Assembly (NCBI GenBank): GCA_947039455.1
Contig: CAMQZB010000006.1
Location: 1 to 64,000 of the forward strand
Length of the DNA stretch: 64,000 nucleotides
From: an uncultured Clostridia bacterium
GTDB taxonomy: Bacteria > Bacillota > Clostridia > Christensenellales > CAMQZB01
Direction: 5' to 3'
The position numbers and the translations under genes were made by a program. The notes under the pieces are model-generated. The model searched no databases, was not told the DNA's origin, and saw only the letters and a program-made list of their open reading frames with translations. Shown in pieces: positions 54,513-64,000 of the stretch (positions are counted from its first letter, which is position 1; every line of letters starts with the position of its first letter).

Positions 54513-54818
54513 AAAACTCGTTTACTTATTTTTATAGAGAGCAACAAGAAAAACTCGTTCCGAAAAAGACTGAACTCATGTCCAAAAGGGTTTCAAAAGG
54601 GACGGTAACGTTCCCTTTGCGGGGGCGTCCGGGGCAGAGCCCTGACAAAAACGTGAATATCTTGATAAACAAAACAACCTTAGTCAAGCACCAAAACTAA
54701 ATTCATCAAAATACTTTACTCACGCACCAACAAACCATGACCAACAACCTTAGTAATCTAGCAAAAATAAATTAATCAAAATCATTAACTCACGAACCCA
54801 CAAAATAAAAAAACTTTC
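54513..54818. repeat. Dispersed intergenic repeat, copy A
   Basis: About 306 bp resembling 62756-63068 through long blocks of identity, for example the block beginning ATAGAGAGCAACAAG and the block GGGGGCGTCCGGGGCAGAGC. Internal structure: AAAGGGA ... TCCCTTT hairpin (around 54597-54619) and CGGGGC-AGA-GCCCTG hairpin (around 54629-54645). After them an imperfect duplication of about 64 bp with ACCTTAGT. A GC-rich core in very AT-rich DNA. No coding capacity seen. It lies in the 560-base gap between the HTH gene and yajC. Confidence 0.88.
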
Positions 54819-54839
54819 CTAATGCTATAACAAATAAAA

Positions 54840-54870
54840 AAAAGGTATATCAATAATTGATATACCTTTT
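54840..54870 (-). terminator. Terminator of the ruvC-yajC operon
   Basis: Two perfect 15-bp arms (54840-54854 and 54856-54870, AAAAGGTAT...ATACCTTTT) with T-rich flanks, 28 bases after the yajC stop. Confidence 0.88.
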
Positions 54871-54898
54871 ATCTATTTAATTAAAAACAATTTGGAAA

Positions 54899-55297
54899 TT
54901 ATTCCGCATCATCCTCAGATACAACTTCATCATACTCAGAAGTAGCTGTAGCTTTGTCAGCATCAACGTTTGCAGCTGCACTAGCACCTGAAGCGTAAAT
55001 AGCTGATTTGTCGATTTTTAAATAAGATTTCATAGAATTAGAACCAGTTTCGATAACGAAAGCTCCGTCAGCGCTGATTTCAACGATAGAACCGATGAAT
55101 CCACCAATAGTTTTGATGTTATCGCCAACTTTCAATGATGAGATCATTTCTTCTACTTTTTGTTTACGTTTTTTGTTACTTCTTGATGAGAATACCATCA
55201 TACCAATGAAGAACAACAAAAGGCCACCTAGCATTAAATATTGAGTCCATCCGCCACCTGTAGCAGTAGTTGTCTCTAATAGAATTGAATTAAACAT
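54899..55297 (-). CDS. yajC: Preprotein translocase subunit YajC
   Basis: 132 aa. One transmembrane helix (about 17-36, YLMLGGLLLFFIGMMVF), a basic stretch (RSNKKRKQKVEEMISSLKVGDNIKT) and the conserved IGGFIGSIVEI segment. The tail is Ala-rich and acidic. YajC associates with SecDF; here secD/secF lie 4 kb away. AAGGAG precedes the ATG. Last gene of the tgt operon, as in many bacteria. Confidence 0.93.
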   Translation of the reverse strand: MFNSILLETTTATGGGWTQYLMLGGLLLFFIGMMVFSSRSNKKRKQKVEEMISSLKVGDNIKTIGGFIGSIVEISADGAFVIETGSNSMKSYLKIDKSAIYASGASAAANVDADKATATSEYDEVVSEDDAE

Positions 55298-55389
55298 TAT
55301 TTATCTCCTTAAATATTATATAGTTTTATTTACAATAAAGATTATACTCAAAATTTCGAATTTAATCAAGTATTTTCACATAATTTATT

Positions 55390-56562
<1,173 letters not shown>

Positions 56563-56746
56563 TTAAATTGCAATTATTTTTAGCAATTATTAACTATAAA
56601 ATACGTTTCTATATATACAATATATAGAAAAATACACACACAAGACAATTTAACAAACATACTAAATAAATCTAGCAACATTTACTAAATAAATCAAGTG
56701 AATTTTCTTGTATTACTTCTTGTTAATTTCTTGTCTAATTTCTTCA

Positions 56747-57781
56747 TTATTTCTTGTTTCTTTTTAAGAAAGTACTGTCACCGAATGAGAAGAAACGATA
56801 ATTTTCTTTCACCGCAGTGTTATATAAATCAAGTGCGTTTTCTCTACCCATAAAAGCGGAAATAAGCATTAGAAGTGTACTTTCTGGCAAGTGGAAGTTA
56901 GTAATAATACAATCCACCACCGCAAAATTGTATGGCGGATAAATGAATATTGCAGTATCCCCAGCGAACTCACGAAGTTCACCGAACTTTTGTGCCGTTG
57001 CTTCAAGAACACGCACCGAAGTAGTTCCAACCGCCACAATTCTTCTACCCACAGCCTTTGCAGTAGTGATTTTCTCCGCTACTTCTTTTGAAATAGAGTA
57101 GTATTCGCTGTGCATTGGGTGGTCTTCGATTTCATCTTCCTTTACAGGACGAAAGGTTCCAAGTCCCACATTCAAAGTTACTTCCAAAATCTCAACACCC
57201 ATGTTTTTAATTTTTTCCATTAATTCGCTAGTGAAATGCAACCCCGCAGTTGGGGCGGCGGAAGATCCGTTGTCTTTTGCATATACAGTTTGATAGCGAT
57301 TTTTGTCTTTCAACTTCTCGTGAATATATGGCGGTAACGGCATACTTCCGATACGATCAAGAATATCTTCCAACACTCCATCAAATTTGAAATTCAAAAT
57401 ACGTCCACCGATGTCATCAATACGCCCTTCAACTTCCGCTGAAAGCTCATCAGAGAATTTCATAACCGCACCAGTTTTGAATTTCTTCCCAGGTTTCACA
57501 AGTGCTTCAAAGTGTGTATAGTCAATACGTTTTAAAAGCAAAACCTCCACTTTTCCACCACTAACAGTTTCACCGTAAAGCCTTGCAGGGATTACCTTAG
57601 TATTATTAACAACCAAAACATCGCCCTTCACTAAATAGTCAGTGATATCACGAAAATTCTTGTGTTCAATCTCATTAGTATCAATATCACAAACCAAAAG
57701 CCTAGCCATGTCACGTGGTTCAGTAGGCGTTTGTGCAATTAATTCTTCTGGTAAATGATAGTTAAAATCTGATTTTTTCAT
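56747..57781 (-). CDS. queA: S-adenosylmethionine:tRNA ribosyltransferase-isomerase
   Basis: 344 aa. It adds the epoxycyclopentane from SAM to preQ1-tRNA, giving epoxyqueuosine, the substrate of QueH. FNYHLPEELIAQTPTEPRDMARLLV, DNGSSAAPTAGLHFT and THNFHLPxS-like ITNFHLPESTLLML are the family motifs. AAAGGAA precedes the ATG. Between ruvB and tgt, the standard ruvB-queA-tgt order. Confidence 0.97.
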   Translation of the reverse strand: MKKSDFNYHLPEELIAQTPTEPRDMARLLVCDIDTNEIEHKNFRDITDYLVKGDVLVVNNTKVIPARLYGETVSGGKVEVLLLKRIDYTHFEALVKPGKKFKTGAVMKFSDELSAEVEGRIDDIGGRILNFKFDGVLEDILDRIGSMPLPPYIHEKLKDKNRYQTVYAKDNGSSAAPTAGLHFTSELMEKIKNMGVEILEVTLNVGLGTFRPVKEDEIEDHPMHSEYYSISKEVAEKITTAKAVGRRIVAVGTTSVRVLEATAQKFGELREFAGDTAIFIYPPYNFAVVDCIITNFHLPESTLLMLISAFMGRENALDLYNTAVKENYRFFSFGDSTFLKRNKK

Positions 57782-57892
57782 TAATTTATTCCTTTATATA
57801 GTATTTATCTCTATTTCTTATATCCACATTAAAAATGTCTTTTCATAGCCAAAAACAGCTAAAGCAAATCCACTTTCTTTTAATTAAACAAC

Positions 57893-58951
57893 CTATTCTT
57901 CCTCAGAAACTTCTTCACCTTTCAAAGATTGTAACACTAGATAGTCAAGTTTCTTTGGAACAGCGTAACCTAAATGCTTGTAAGCAAGAGGCAAAGCGAT
58001 ACGTCCTTTAGGAGTTCTAGTAATAAACCCAAGTTGAATTAAATACGGTTCGTAAACGTCTTCTATTGTAATGCTATCTTCGTTGATTGAAGCACTGATA
58101 GTGTCAAGTCCAACAGGACCACCACCGAACAATTCAATCATACCCTTTAGCATTTTAATGTCGATAGAATCAAGTCCAAGCTCGTCTATTTCCATAGCAG
58201 AAAGTGCAAAAGCAGCGTCTTTATAATTAACTCTACCATCACCTTTCACCACCGCAAAATCACGTACACGTTTTAGCAAACGATTGGCGATACGGGGAGT
58301 GCCACGAGACCTTTTAGCTATCTCCACGCTAGCGGAACTTTCTATTTCAACACCAAGTTTTACCGCACTGTTTTCTACTATTTGAGCTAATTCCACAACG
58401 GAATACACTTCAAATCTAAGAACAATACCAAACCTATCACGAAGTGGCCCAGTAAGCATTCCCGCACGAGTAGTTGCCGCAACCAAAGTAAAGGGCGGTA
58501 AATCTATACGAACATTGTTAGCAGAAGGGCCTTTTCCTAGTACTAAATCTAAGGCAAAATCTTCCATAGCAGGGTAAAGAATTTCTTCCACCGTACGGTT
58601 TAAACGATGTATTTCGTCAATAAACATAACATCGCTGTCAGCTAAATTAGTTAAAATCGCAGCTAAATCACCTGCTCTATCAATAGCAGGCCCTGAAGTA
58701 ATCTTAAAAGACACATCAAGTTCGTTAGCAATAATGTTAGCTAAAGTAGTTTTCCCAAGCCCTGGAGGCCCATACAAAAGCACATGGTCAAGAGCTTGCC
58801 CACGTTTTTTAGCGGATTGGATAAAAATCCTTAAATTTTCTTTAACCTTAGTTTGCCCAATAAAATCCTCAAGGGTTTTAGGACGTAAAGAAACTTCTAT
58901 ATCATTGTCACTGTTAGTCAGTGTACTTGTAATCAATCTATCTTCGCTCAT
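57893..58951 (-). CDS. ruvB: Holliday junction branch migration helicase RuvB
   Basis: 352 aa AAA+ motor. Walker A is [12 protein letters not shown], Walker B MFIDEIHR, sensor 1 [10 protein letters not shown], arginine finger region PLRDRFGI, and the C-terminal winged helix ([21 protein letters not shown]) follows. It overlaps ruvA by four bases (ATGA), so both are made in step. Confidence 0.98.
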   Translation of the reverse strand: MSEDRLITSTLTNSDNDIEVSLRPKTLEDFIGQTKVKENLRIFIQSAKKRGQALDHVLLYGPPGLGKTTLANIIANELDVSFKITSGPAIDRAGDLAAILTNLADSDVMFIDEIHRLNRTVEEILYPAMEDFALDLVLGKGPSANNVRIDLPPFTLVAATTRAGMLTGPLRDRFGIVLRFEVYSVVELAQIVENSAVKLGVEIESSASVEIAKRSRGTPRIANRLLKRVRDFAVVKGDGRVNYKDAAFALSAMEIDELGLDSIDIKMLKGMIELFGGGPVGLDTISASINEDSITIEDVYEPYLIQLGFITRTPKGRIALPLAYKHLGYAVPKKLDYLVLQSLKGEEVSEEE

Positions 58952-59538
58952 TTTATCATACTCTTAATCGCTATTGAGATAATCTCTTGTAGTTCCTTAG
59001 CACCTTCCGCCACAGCTTTTTGCACACCAGCCTCCGCCTCTTGACGAGTGAAACCAAGTGACAGCAAACCAGTCACCGCATCGTTTGAAGATGGAGCAAC
59101 AAGCATAGTCATGTCGTTACTGTCGGTTTTTCCACCGCTCAGGCTCATTTTGTCTTTCAGTTCAACAATCATACGTTCCGCCGTCTTTTTTCCAATACCT
59201 TTAAGTTTAGACAAAGCAGGAACATCAGATGAAGCAATAAAGAAAATCAAGTTTTCGATATTTTCGCTAGACAAGATGTTGATAGCGGACTTAGCACCGA
59301 TACCAGAAACTGTAATTAGTTTAAAAAACAAAGCCCGTTCTTCCTTTTTAGAGAATCCAAAAAGAGTGATACCGTCCTCACGCACTTGCAAGTACGTAAA
59401 AACTTTCACTTCCTTCTCAATACCAAAATCAGCAAGAGTCTTAGTAGACACCACCATTTCAAAACCTATTCCGTTGTTTTCAACAGTAAGAACACCGTCA
59501 CCCTTGTCCACCGTTTTTCCTATAATATAATTATACAT
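58948..59538 (-). CDS. ruvA: Holliday junction-binding protein RuvA
   Basis: 196 aa. Domain I OB fold ([23 protein letters not shown]), two helix-hairpin-helix motifs ([40 protein letters not shown]) and the flexible linker to domain III ([18 protein letters not shown]). It loads RuvB on junctions. ruvC is 90 bases upstream. Confidence 0.97.
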   Translation of the reverse strand: MYNYIIGKTVDKGDGVLTVENNGIGFEMVVSTKTLADFGIEKEVKVFTYLQVREDGITLFGFSKKEERALFFKLITVSGIGAKSAINILSSENIENLIFFIASSDVPALSKLKGIGKKTAERMIVELKDKMSLSGGKTDSNDMTMLVAPSSNDAVTGLLSLGFTRQEAEAGVQKAVAEGAKELQEIISIAIKSMIK

Positions 59539-59627
59539 AATATATCCTCAAAAATCTTCTATAAATCGTCCTATGAATTCAAGCTAGTAAACATACTCTC
59601 CCGAACCTATCTAATATTTCGCTAAGT

Positions 59628-60122
59628 CTAAATCTCAAAAGACTTTTTGAACCTACGAGTTTGCTTGTGGGTCAATGCAATAGCAAGACCGTCCGCAGCA
59701 TCGTCAGGCTTTGGAATTTCTTTTAGCGAAAGAAGTGTTTTCACCATAGCTTGAATTTGTTGCTTAGTAGCTCTGCCGTAACCAGTGATAGCTTGCTTAA
59801 TTTGCAAAGGCGTGTATTCGTATAGATTGCCACAATTCTTAACACAAGTAGCCAAAATAACACCACGTGCATGAGCAACACTCATAGCAGTTGTTACGTT
59901 TTTGGCGAAAAACAACTCCTCAAGAGCAATTTCGTCAGGGTGAAAAGTTTCTATTAGTTGAATAATACCACGTTCAATCATAACAAGCCTTTGAGCAAGC
60001 CCCTCGCCTTTAGGTGTTTCCACTACGCCATAATCCACAACTTTCGCTTTATTCTTGTCGTCAACTTCAATGACACCGTACCCTACAATAGCAAGACCGG
60101 GGTCAATCCCTAGTATTCTCAA
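59628..60122 (-). CDS. ruvC: Holliday junction resolvase RuvC
   Basis: 164 aa endonuclease. RILGIDPGLAIVGYGV (catalytic Asp7), ALEELFFAKN (Glu), YTPLQIKQAITGYGRATKQQI and DDAADGLAIALTH (two Asp) are complete. The start codon is TTG at 60122, eight to nine bases after AAGGAG; an ATG start at this place does not exist. First gene of ruvC-ruvA-ruvB-queA-tgt-yajC. Confidence 0.96.
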   Translation of the reverse strand: MRILGIDPGLAIVGYGVIEVDDKNKAKVVDYGVVETPKGEGLAQRLVMIERGIIQLIETFHPDEIALEELFFAKNVTTAMSVAHARGVILATCVKNCGNLYEYTPLQIKQAITGYGRATKQQIQAMVKTLLSLKEIPKPDDAADGLAIALTHKQTRRFKKSFEI

Positions 60123-60240
60123 AATCGCAACTCCTTAAATTTACACATCAGATTTTTCAATCATTAGCGCAATATCATAATTATCTATCTTATATAATAG
60201 GCTAAAACGTGAACAAAGTCAATTCAATATAATATTCTAT

Positions 60241-60269
60241 TTGGAAAAAAAACAAATTTGTGGTATATT
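60241..60269 (+). promoter_or_regulatory. SigA promoter of gdhA
   Basis: TTGGAA (60241-60246), a 17-base spacer and TATATT (60264-60269) with a TG extension, 34 bases before the ATG. Confidence 0.75.
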
Positions 60270-60279
60270 TATTACATAA

Positions 60280-61641
<1,362 letters not shown>

Positions 61642-61668
61642 AATTAGTCACAAAATAAATAATATACA

Positions 61669-61698
61669 AAAACCCTCCTATTTACATAGGAGGGTTTT
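61669..61698. terminator. Terminator of gdhA, bidirectional
   Basis: AAAACCCTCCTAT (61669-61681) and ATAGGAGGGTTTT (61686-61698) form a perfect 13-bp stem with a 4-base loop. It separates gdhA from the converging rubrerythrin gene. Confidence 0.93.
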
Positions 61699-61744
61699 GC
61701 TTTAGGGTTGAGGGGGTTCAACGCTAAAGTTTGTTAGGATAAAT

Positions 61745-62335
61745 TTATTCGTCAGCTAGGATAAGCATAACAGCGCCTTGTTTAGCTTCGCAAAGTGGGC
61801 AAACTTTCCATGCTTCTTTTAAAGTATCTTCGTGACCACAGTCTGAGCATTTCCATTTTGTAGCTTTAGTTTTCTTGTAGATTGTGCCTTTTTTCATTTG
61901 ATTATGAAGATCAGCAAAAAGTTTTTTGTGACAGTTTTCAACATTTAATACATTATCGAAAAGAGTAGCGATTTCAGGGAACCCCTCCTCTCTAGCCGTT
62001 GCTGCAAATTCAGGATATATTCTTGAAAATTCGTTATCCTCATCTTCGCTAGCAAGTTTTAGATTTTCAATAAGATCCCATTTTTCTTTGAACGGATATC
62101 CAGCGCAGATTTCTATATCCGCAATCTTCTTCACATCAGCTTTTTGAATGTACGTATAAAACATTCTTGCATGATTGAATTCGTTGGTTTCCACCTTAGC
62201 AATGACGTCCGCAAGAGCTGTATAGCCTTGTTGTCTTGCACCGTACTCAATAAATTTGTATCTTGTTCTTGCTTGACATTCACCTGCAAAAGACTTTGCC
62301 AAATTGTGATAGGTTTTACTTTTGATTAATTCCAT
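61745..62335 (-). CDS. rbr: Rubrerythrin
   Basis: 196 aa peroxide-reducing protein. The ferritin-like di-iron domain has GECQARTRYKF, AKVETNEFNHARMF and NVENCHKKLF; the C-terminal rubredoxin-like knuckle has CSDC (163-166) and CPLC (179-182). It protects anaerobes from hydrogen peroxide. GGAGG precedes the ATG. It converges with gdhA. Confidence 0.94.
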   Translation of the reverse strand: MELIKSKTYHNLAKSFAGECQARTRYKFIEYGARQQGYTALADVIAKVETNEFNHARMFYTYIQKADVKKIADIEICAGYPFKEKWDLIENLKLASEDEDNEFSRIYPEFAATAREEGFPEIATLFDNVLNVENCHKKLFADLHNQMKKGTIYKKTKATKWKCSDCGHEDTLKEAWKVCPLCEAKQGAVMLILADE

Positions 62336-62480
62336 TTAAAATTACCTCCAAATTAACTATAAAAAGAATTATTGCATATTAACAACATTTTATACATATA
62401 ATTTATTTATAGGGAACATTTACTTTAATGAACCCTATATATCTTACATTTTAGTTTTCTCCTAATTTGCTATTAAAGAA

Positions 62481-62516
62481 GAAAAAGCCCGTCAGACTAA
62501 TCTGACGGGCTTTTTC
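62481..62516. terminator. Very strong hairpin terminator without an obvious gene
   Basis: GAAAAAGCCCGTCAGA (62481-62496) and TCTGACGGGCTTTTTC (62501-62516) are a perfect 16-bp stem with a 4-base loop, T-rich at both ends. The nearest minus-strand gene upstream is acpP, about 640 bases away, which has its own terminator. Confidence 0.88.
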
Positions 62517-62755
62517 AATTATAATTTGTATAGGTAGGGATAGGTATTTGCAAACAAGAATTTAGGGAATTCTTTTGGTGTCTACAATAAAATAACAAAC
62601 AACCAAATCAAATCGTATCATTTTTCTTGAAAATTTTTCCAAAAATATTTTTAACACCTAAACACTATAATAAATCACACCACGTACACTTAAATAATAA
62701 AAAAATATACTTAATAAATCTCGGCATTTACACACCACGAAAGAAAAACTTTCGC

Positions 62756-63068
62756 AAAACTCGTTCACTAATTTTTATAGAGAGCAACAAGAAAAACTCG
62801 TTCCGCTAAGACTGCAATCATGTCCAAGAGGGTTTCAAAAGGGACGGTAACGTGCCCTTTTGCGGGGGCGTCCGGGGCAGAGCCCTGACAAAAACGCAAA
62901 TATCTTGATAAACAAAACAACCTTAGTCAAGCACAAAAAATAGATTAAACATAATACTTTACTCAAGTTAAATCAAACCATGACAAAACATCCTTAGTCA
63001 AGCACCAAAACTTGATTAATCAAAATACTGCACTAACGAACCAACATACAAATAAAAAAACTTCACTA
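62756..63068. repeat. Dispersed intergenic repeat, copy B
   Basis: Second copy of the element at 54513-54818, in the same orientation. The GGGGGCGTCCGGGGCAGAGC core and the CGGGGC-AGA-GCCCTG hairpin are identical; the AAAGGG/CCCTTT stem has compensating-type changes in the loop (CGTTCCC vs CGTGCCC). The downstream partial duplication with CTTAGTCAAGCAC is also kept. Confidence 0.88.
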
Positions 63069-63094
63069 AATTAATATCAATATAAAAACTAAAA

Positions 63095-63128
63095 AAAGCA
63101 CTATTGTTTATAAAAACAACAGCACTTT
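63095..63128 (-). terminator. Terminator of acpP
   Basis: AAAGCACTATTGTTT (63095-63109) pairs with AAACAACAGCACTTT (63114-63128), with two positions that form G-U pairs in the minus-strand RNA. A T-run follows on the minus strand, 24 bases after acpP. Confidence 0.8.
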
Positions 63129-63151
63129 CTTAAAAATTGTAAAAATCTAAA

Positions 63152-63382
63152 TTATAGAACTTCTTCAACAAAAGCTACAAGATCTCCAACAGTCTTAATT
63201 TGCTTAGCTCTATCATCAGAAAGAGTAATATTAAACTCTTCTTCCATAATAACAAGCATTTCAAAAACATCTAAAGAATCAGCTTGTAGATCATCTACAA
63301 TATCCGCTTCCATAGTAACTTTTTCTTCATCAAGGTTAAGTTGAGCCATAAGCAATTCTCTTACCTTTTCAAACGTTGCCAT
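63152..63382 (-). CDS. acpP: Acyl carrier protein
   Basis: 76 aa acidic protein. DLQADSLDVFEML carries Ser36, the site for 4'-phosphopantetheine. Helix 1 (FEKVRELLMAQLNLDEEKV) and the terminal TVGDLVAFVEEVL are normal. It carries fatty-acid intermediates. GGAGG precedes the ATG; no fab genes are adjacent, so it is expressed alone. Confidence 0.95.
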   Translation of the reverse strand: MATFEKVRELLMAQLNLDEEKVTMEADIVDDLQADSLDVFEMLVIMEEEFNITLSDDRAKQIKTVGDLVAFVEEVL

Positions 63383-63412
63383 AACATATCCTCCAATTAA
63401 ATTTGTATATAT

Positions 63413-63441
63413 ATATTATTACAATACAATACATTTGTCAA
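63413..63441 (-). promoter_or_regulatory. SigA promoter of acpP
   Basis: On the minus strand TTGACA (63436-63441), a 17-base spacer and TAATAT (63413-63418), 31 bases before the acpP start. Confidence 0.8.
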
Positions 63442-63484
63442 TTATAATTGCGTAATTTTGAATAATCACATCTTTAAACAACTA

Positions 63485-64000
63485 TTAATATTTTTTAACA
63501 CCGTTAATGTCAACATAAGCACTAGCCATTTTGTATGGAGCAGGTGCATTTTCACTGTAAGTAAAAGCATTTTGAATAAGAGAAGTAGCTTGTTTAAGCC
63601 CACGTTGATTGTGAAAAATCTTCACAATAACATCGCCTTTTTTCACAAGATCACCTAAACTACAAGTCATTTCAATACCAACAGCATTGTCAATAATGTC
63701 AGTTTTTTGCAGACGACCACCACCTAAATCAACGCAAGCATTTCCCAGTTGTTCAGTGTCTATCTTTGAAATATAACCACTTTCAGTAGCATAAATCTCA
63801 AAAAGCTCACCAATTTCGAACTTTTCGCTGTTAAGAATATAAGAAGTATCACCGCCTTGAAGCTCTACCATAGAAACAAAACGCTCAAACGCTTCGCCAC
63901 TTTCGATTACTTTTTCAATAGCAAGTTCAGCCTGATGTTCAGAAGTTTCAACACGGCTAAGAAGAAGCAGTTTAACCGCAACTTCCACAACTTCTTGGTA
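63485..64000 (-). CDS. Pyrimidine-nucleoside phosphorylase, 3' part
   Basis: The gene continues beyond the right edge; 171 residues of the C-terminal part are visible. The last helices of the alpha/beta domain (EVAVKLLLLSRVE) lead to the PYNP C-terminal domain: GYISKIDTEQLGNACVDLGGGRLQKTDIIDNAVGI and the GDLVKKGDVIVKI hairpin, as in Pdp/DeoA. It cleaves uridine/thymidine to base and (deoxy)ribose-1-phosphate. A GTG at 63988 is not a real start because the frame stays open to the edge. Confidence 0.88.
   Translation of the reverse strand, partial: YQEVVEVAVKLLLLSRVETSEHQAELAIEKVIESGEAFERFVSMVELQGGDTSYILNSEKFEIGELFEIYATESGYISKIDTEQLGNACVDLGGGRLQKTDIIDNAVGIEMTCSLGDLVKKGDVIVKIFHNQRGLKQATSLIQNAFTYSENAPAPYKMASAYVDINGVKKY

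Larger units (their letters stand above)
62336..63151. other. 816-base gene-free region with terminator and repeat
   Basis: No credible ORF. It contains the strong hairpin 62481-62516, about 240 bases of featureless AT-rich DNA, repeat copy B and the acpP terminator. No tRNA-like or other known RNA fold recognised. Confidence 0.7.

Noticed and set aside
54361-54547. 60-aa minus-strand ORF at 54365-54547
   Set aside because: It crosses the C-rich repeat region, has Leu/Cys/Arg-rich low complexity and no ribosome site.
62627-62809. 60-aa plus-strand ORF in the gap before acpP
   Set aside because: Lys/Asn-rich translation of AT-rich intergenic DNA extending into repeat copy B, no ribosome site.
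63485-63988. Complete short protein starting at 63988
   Set aside because: The frame stays open to the window edge and the sequence is clearly the C-terminal part of a pyrimidine-nucleoside phosphorylase.

Overview
This window looks like chromosomal DNA of an anaerobic Clostridia member (Bacillota), probably an uncultured gut-type lineage. The DNA is AT-rich and uses strong GGAGG-type ribosome binding sites. TGA is a normal stop (for example in ylbJ and recJ). Lineage markers are a CIRCE-controlled hrcA-grpE-dnaK-dnaJ operon, the SCIFF peptide with its radical SAM maturase, HemZ, a TIGR04086 membrane protein, a DUF4364 protein, the ylb block (rpmF, tmcAL, ylbJ, coaD, rsmD) and sporulation genes (spoIVB, a spo0A DNA-binding domain, spoIIM, a dacF-like gene). 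There is no rRNA, no recognisable tRNA, no CRISPR array and no transposase. Most genes lie on the minus strand.

Layout. 1-207 holds a tandem structured repeat that continues off the left edge. 208-5093 is a five-gene, biotin-dependent, sodium-pump carboxyltransferase/decarboxylase operon. 5.3-7.3 kb holds small plus-strand genes (an HPr-like protein without the active-site His, DUF4364, TSCPD) and a secreted Gly/Asn/Cys-rich protein behind a 23-bp palindrome. 7.4-14.6 kb holds rpmF, ackA, tmcAL, ylbJ, coaD, rsmD, a formyl-THF cyclo-ligase and alr. 14.7-18 kb holds a ferritin-like protein, a DUF2804-like protein, queH, a 54-aa acidic ORF and a NYN-LOTUS protein. 18.2-21.7 kb is the sporulation cluster. 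22-26.2 kb holds an alpha/beta hydrolase, a galactokinase-like kinase and an orphan YesN-type regulator. 26.4-31.3 kb is the heat-shock operon, followed by hemW-lepA.

34.5-38.3 kb holds a LUD protein, a GDPD, a membrane-anchored MerR-RDD fusion and an acetyltransferase; pnp and rpsO follow. 41-48 kb is recJ-relA-MBL-hemZ. 48.3-53.4 kb is the SCIFF region (TIGR04086, scfA, scfB, gamma-carbonic-anhydrase-like, secD, secF). 53.9-54.9 kb is an accessory patch with a double-HTH gene and intergenic repeats. 54.9-60.1 kb is ruvC-ruvA-ruvB-queA-tgt-yajC. The right end has gdhA, rubrerythrin, a gene-poor stretch with a second copy of the dispersed repeat, acpP, and the 3' part of a pyrimidine-nucleoside phosphorylase that runs off the window.

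Functional themes: carboxyl transfer coupled to sodium export; acetate metabolism (AckA) beside TmcAL, which uses acetate for tRNA modification; queuosine synthesis split over two loci (queH; tgt-queA); Sec export with yajC and secDF flanking the SCIFF genes; and a sporulation locus whose Spo0A is only the DNA-binding half. The observations most worth following are the receiver-less Spo0A, the composite transcarboxylase/sodium-pump operon, the SCIFF peptide with a seventh cysteine, the MerR-RDD fusion, the palindrome-controlled secreted protein and the two intergenic repeat families. All functions are assigned by reading the sequence; no database search was run.
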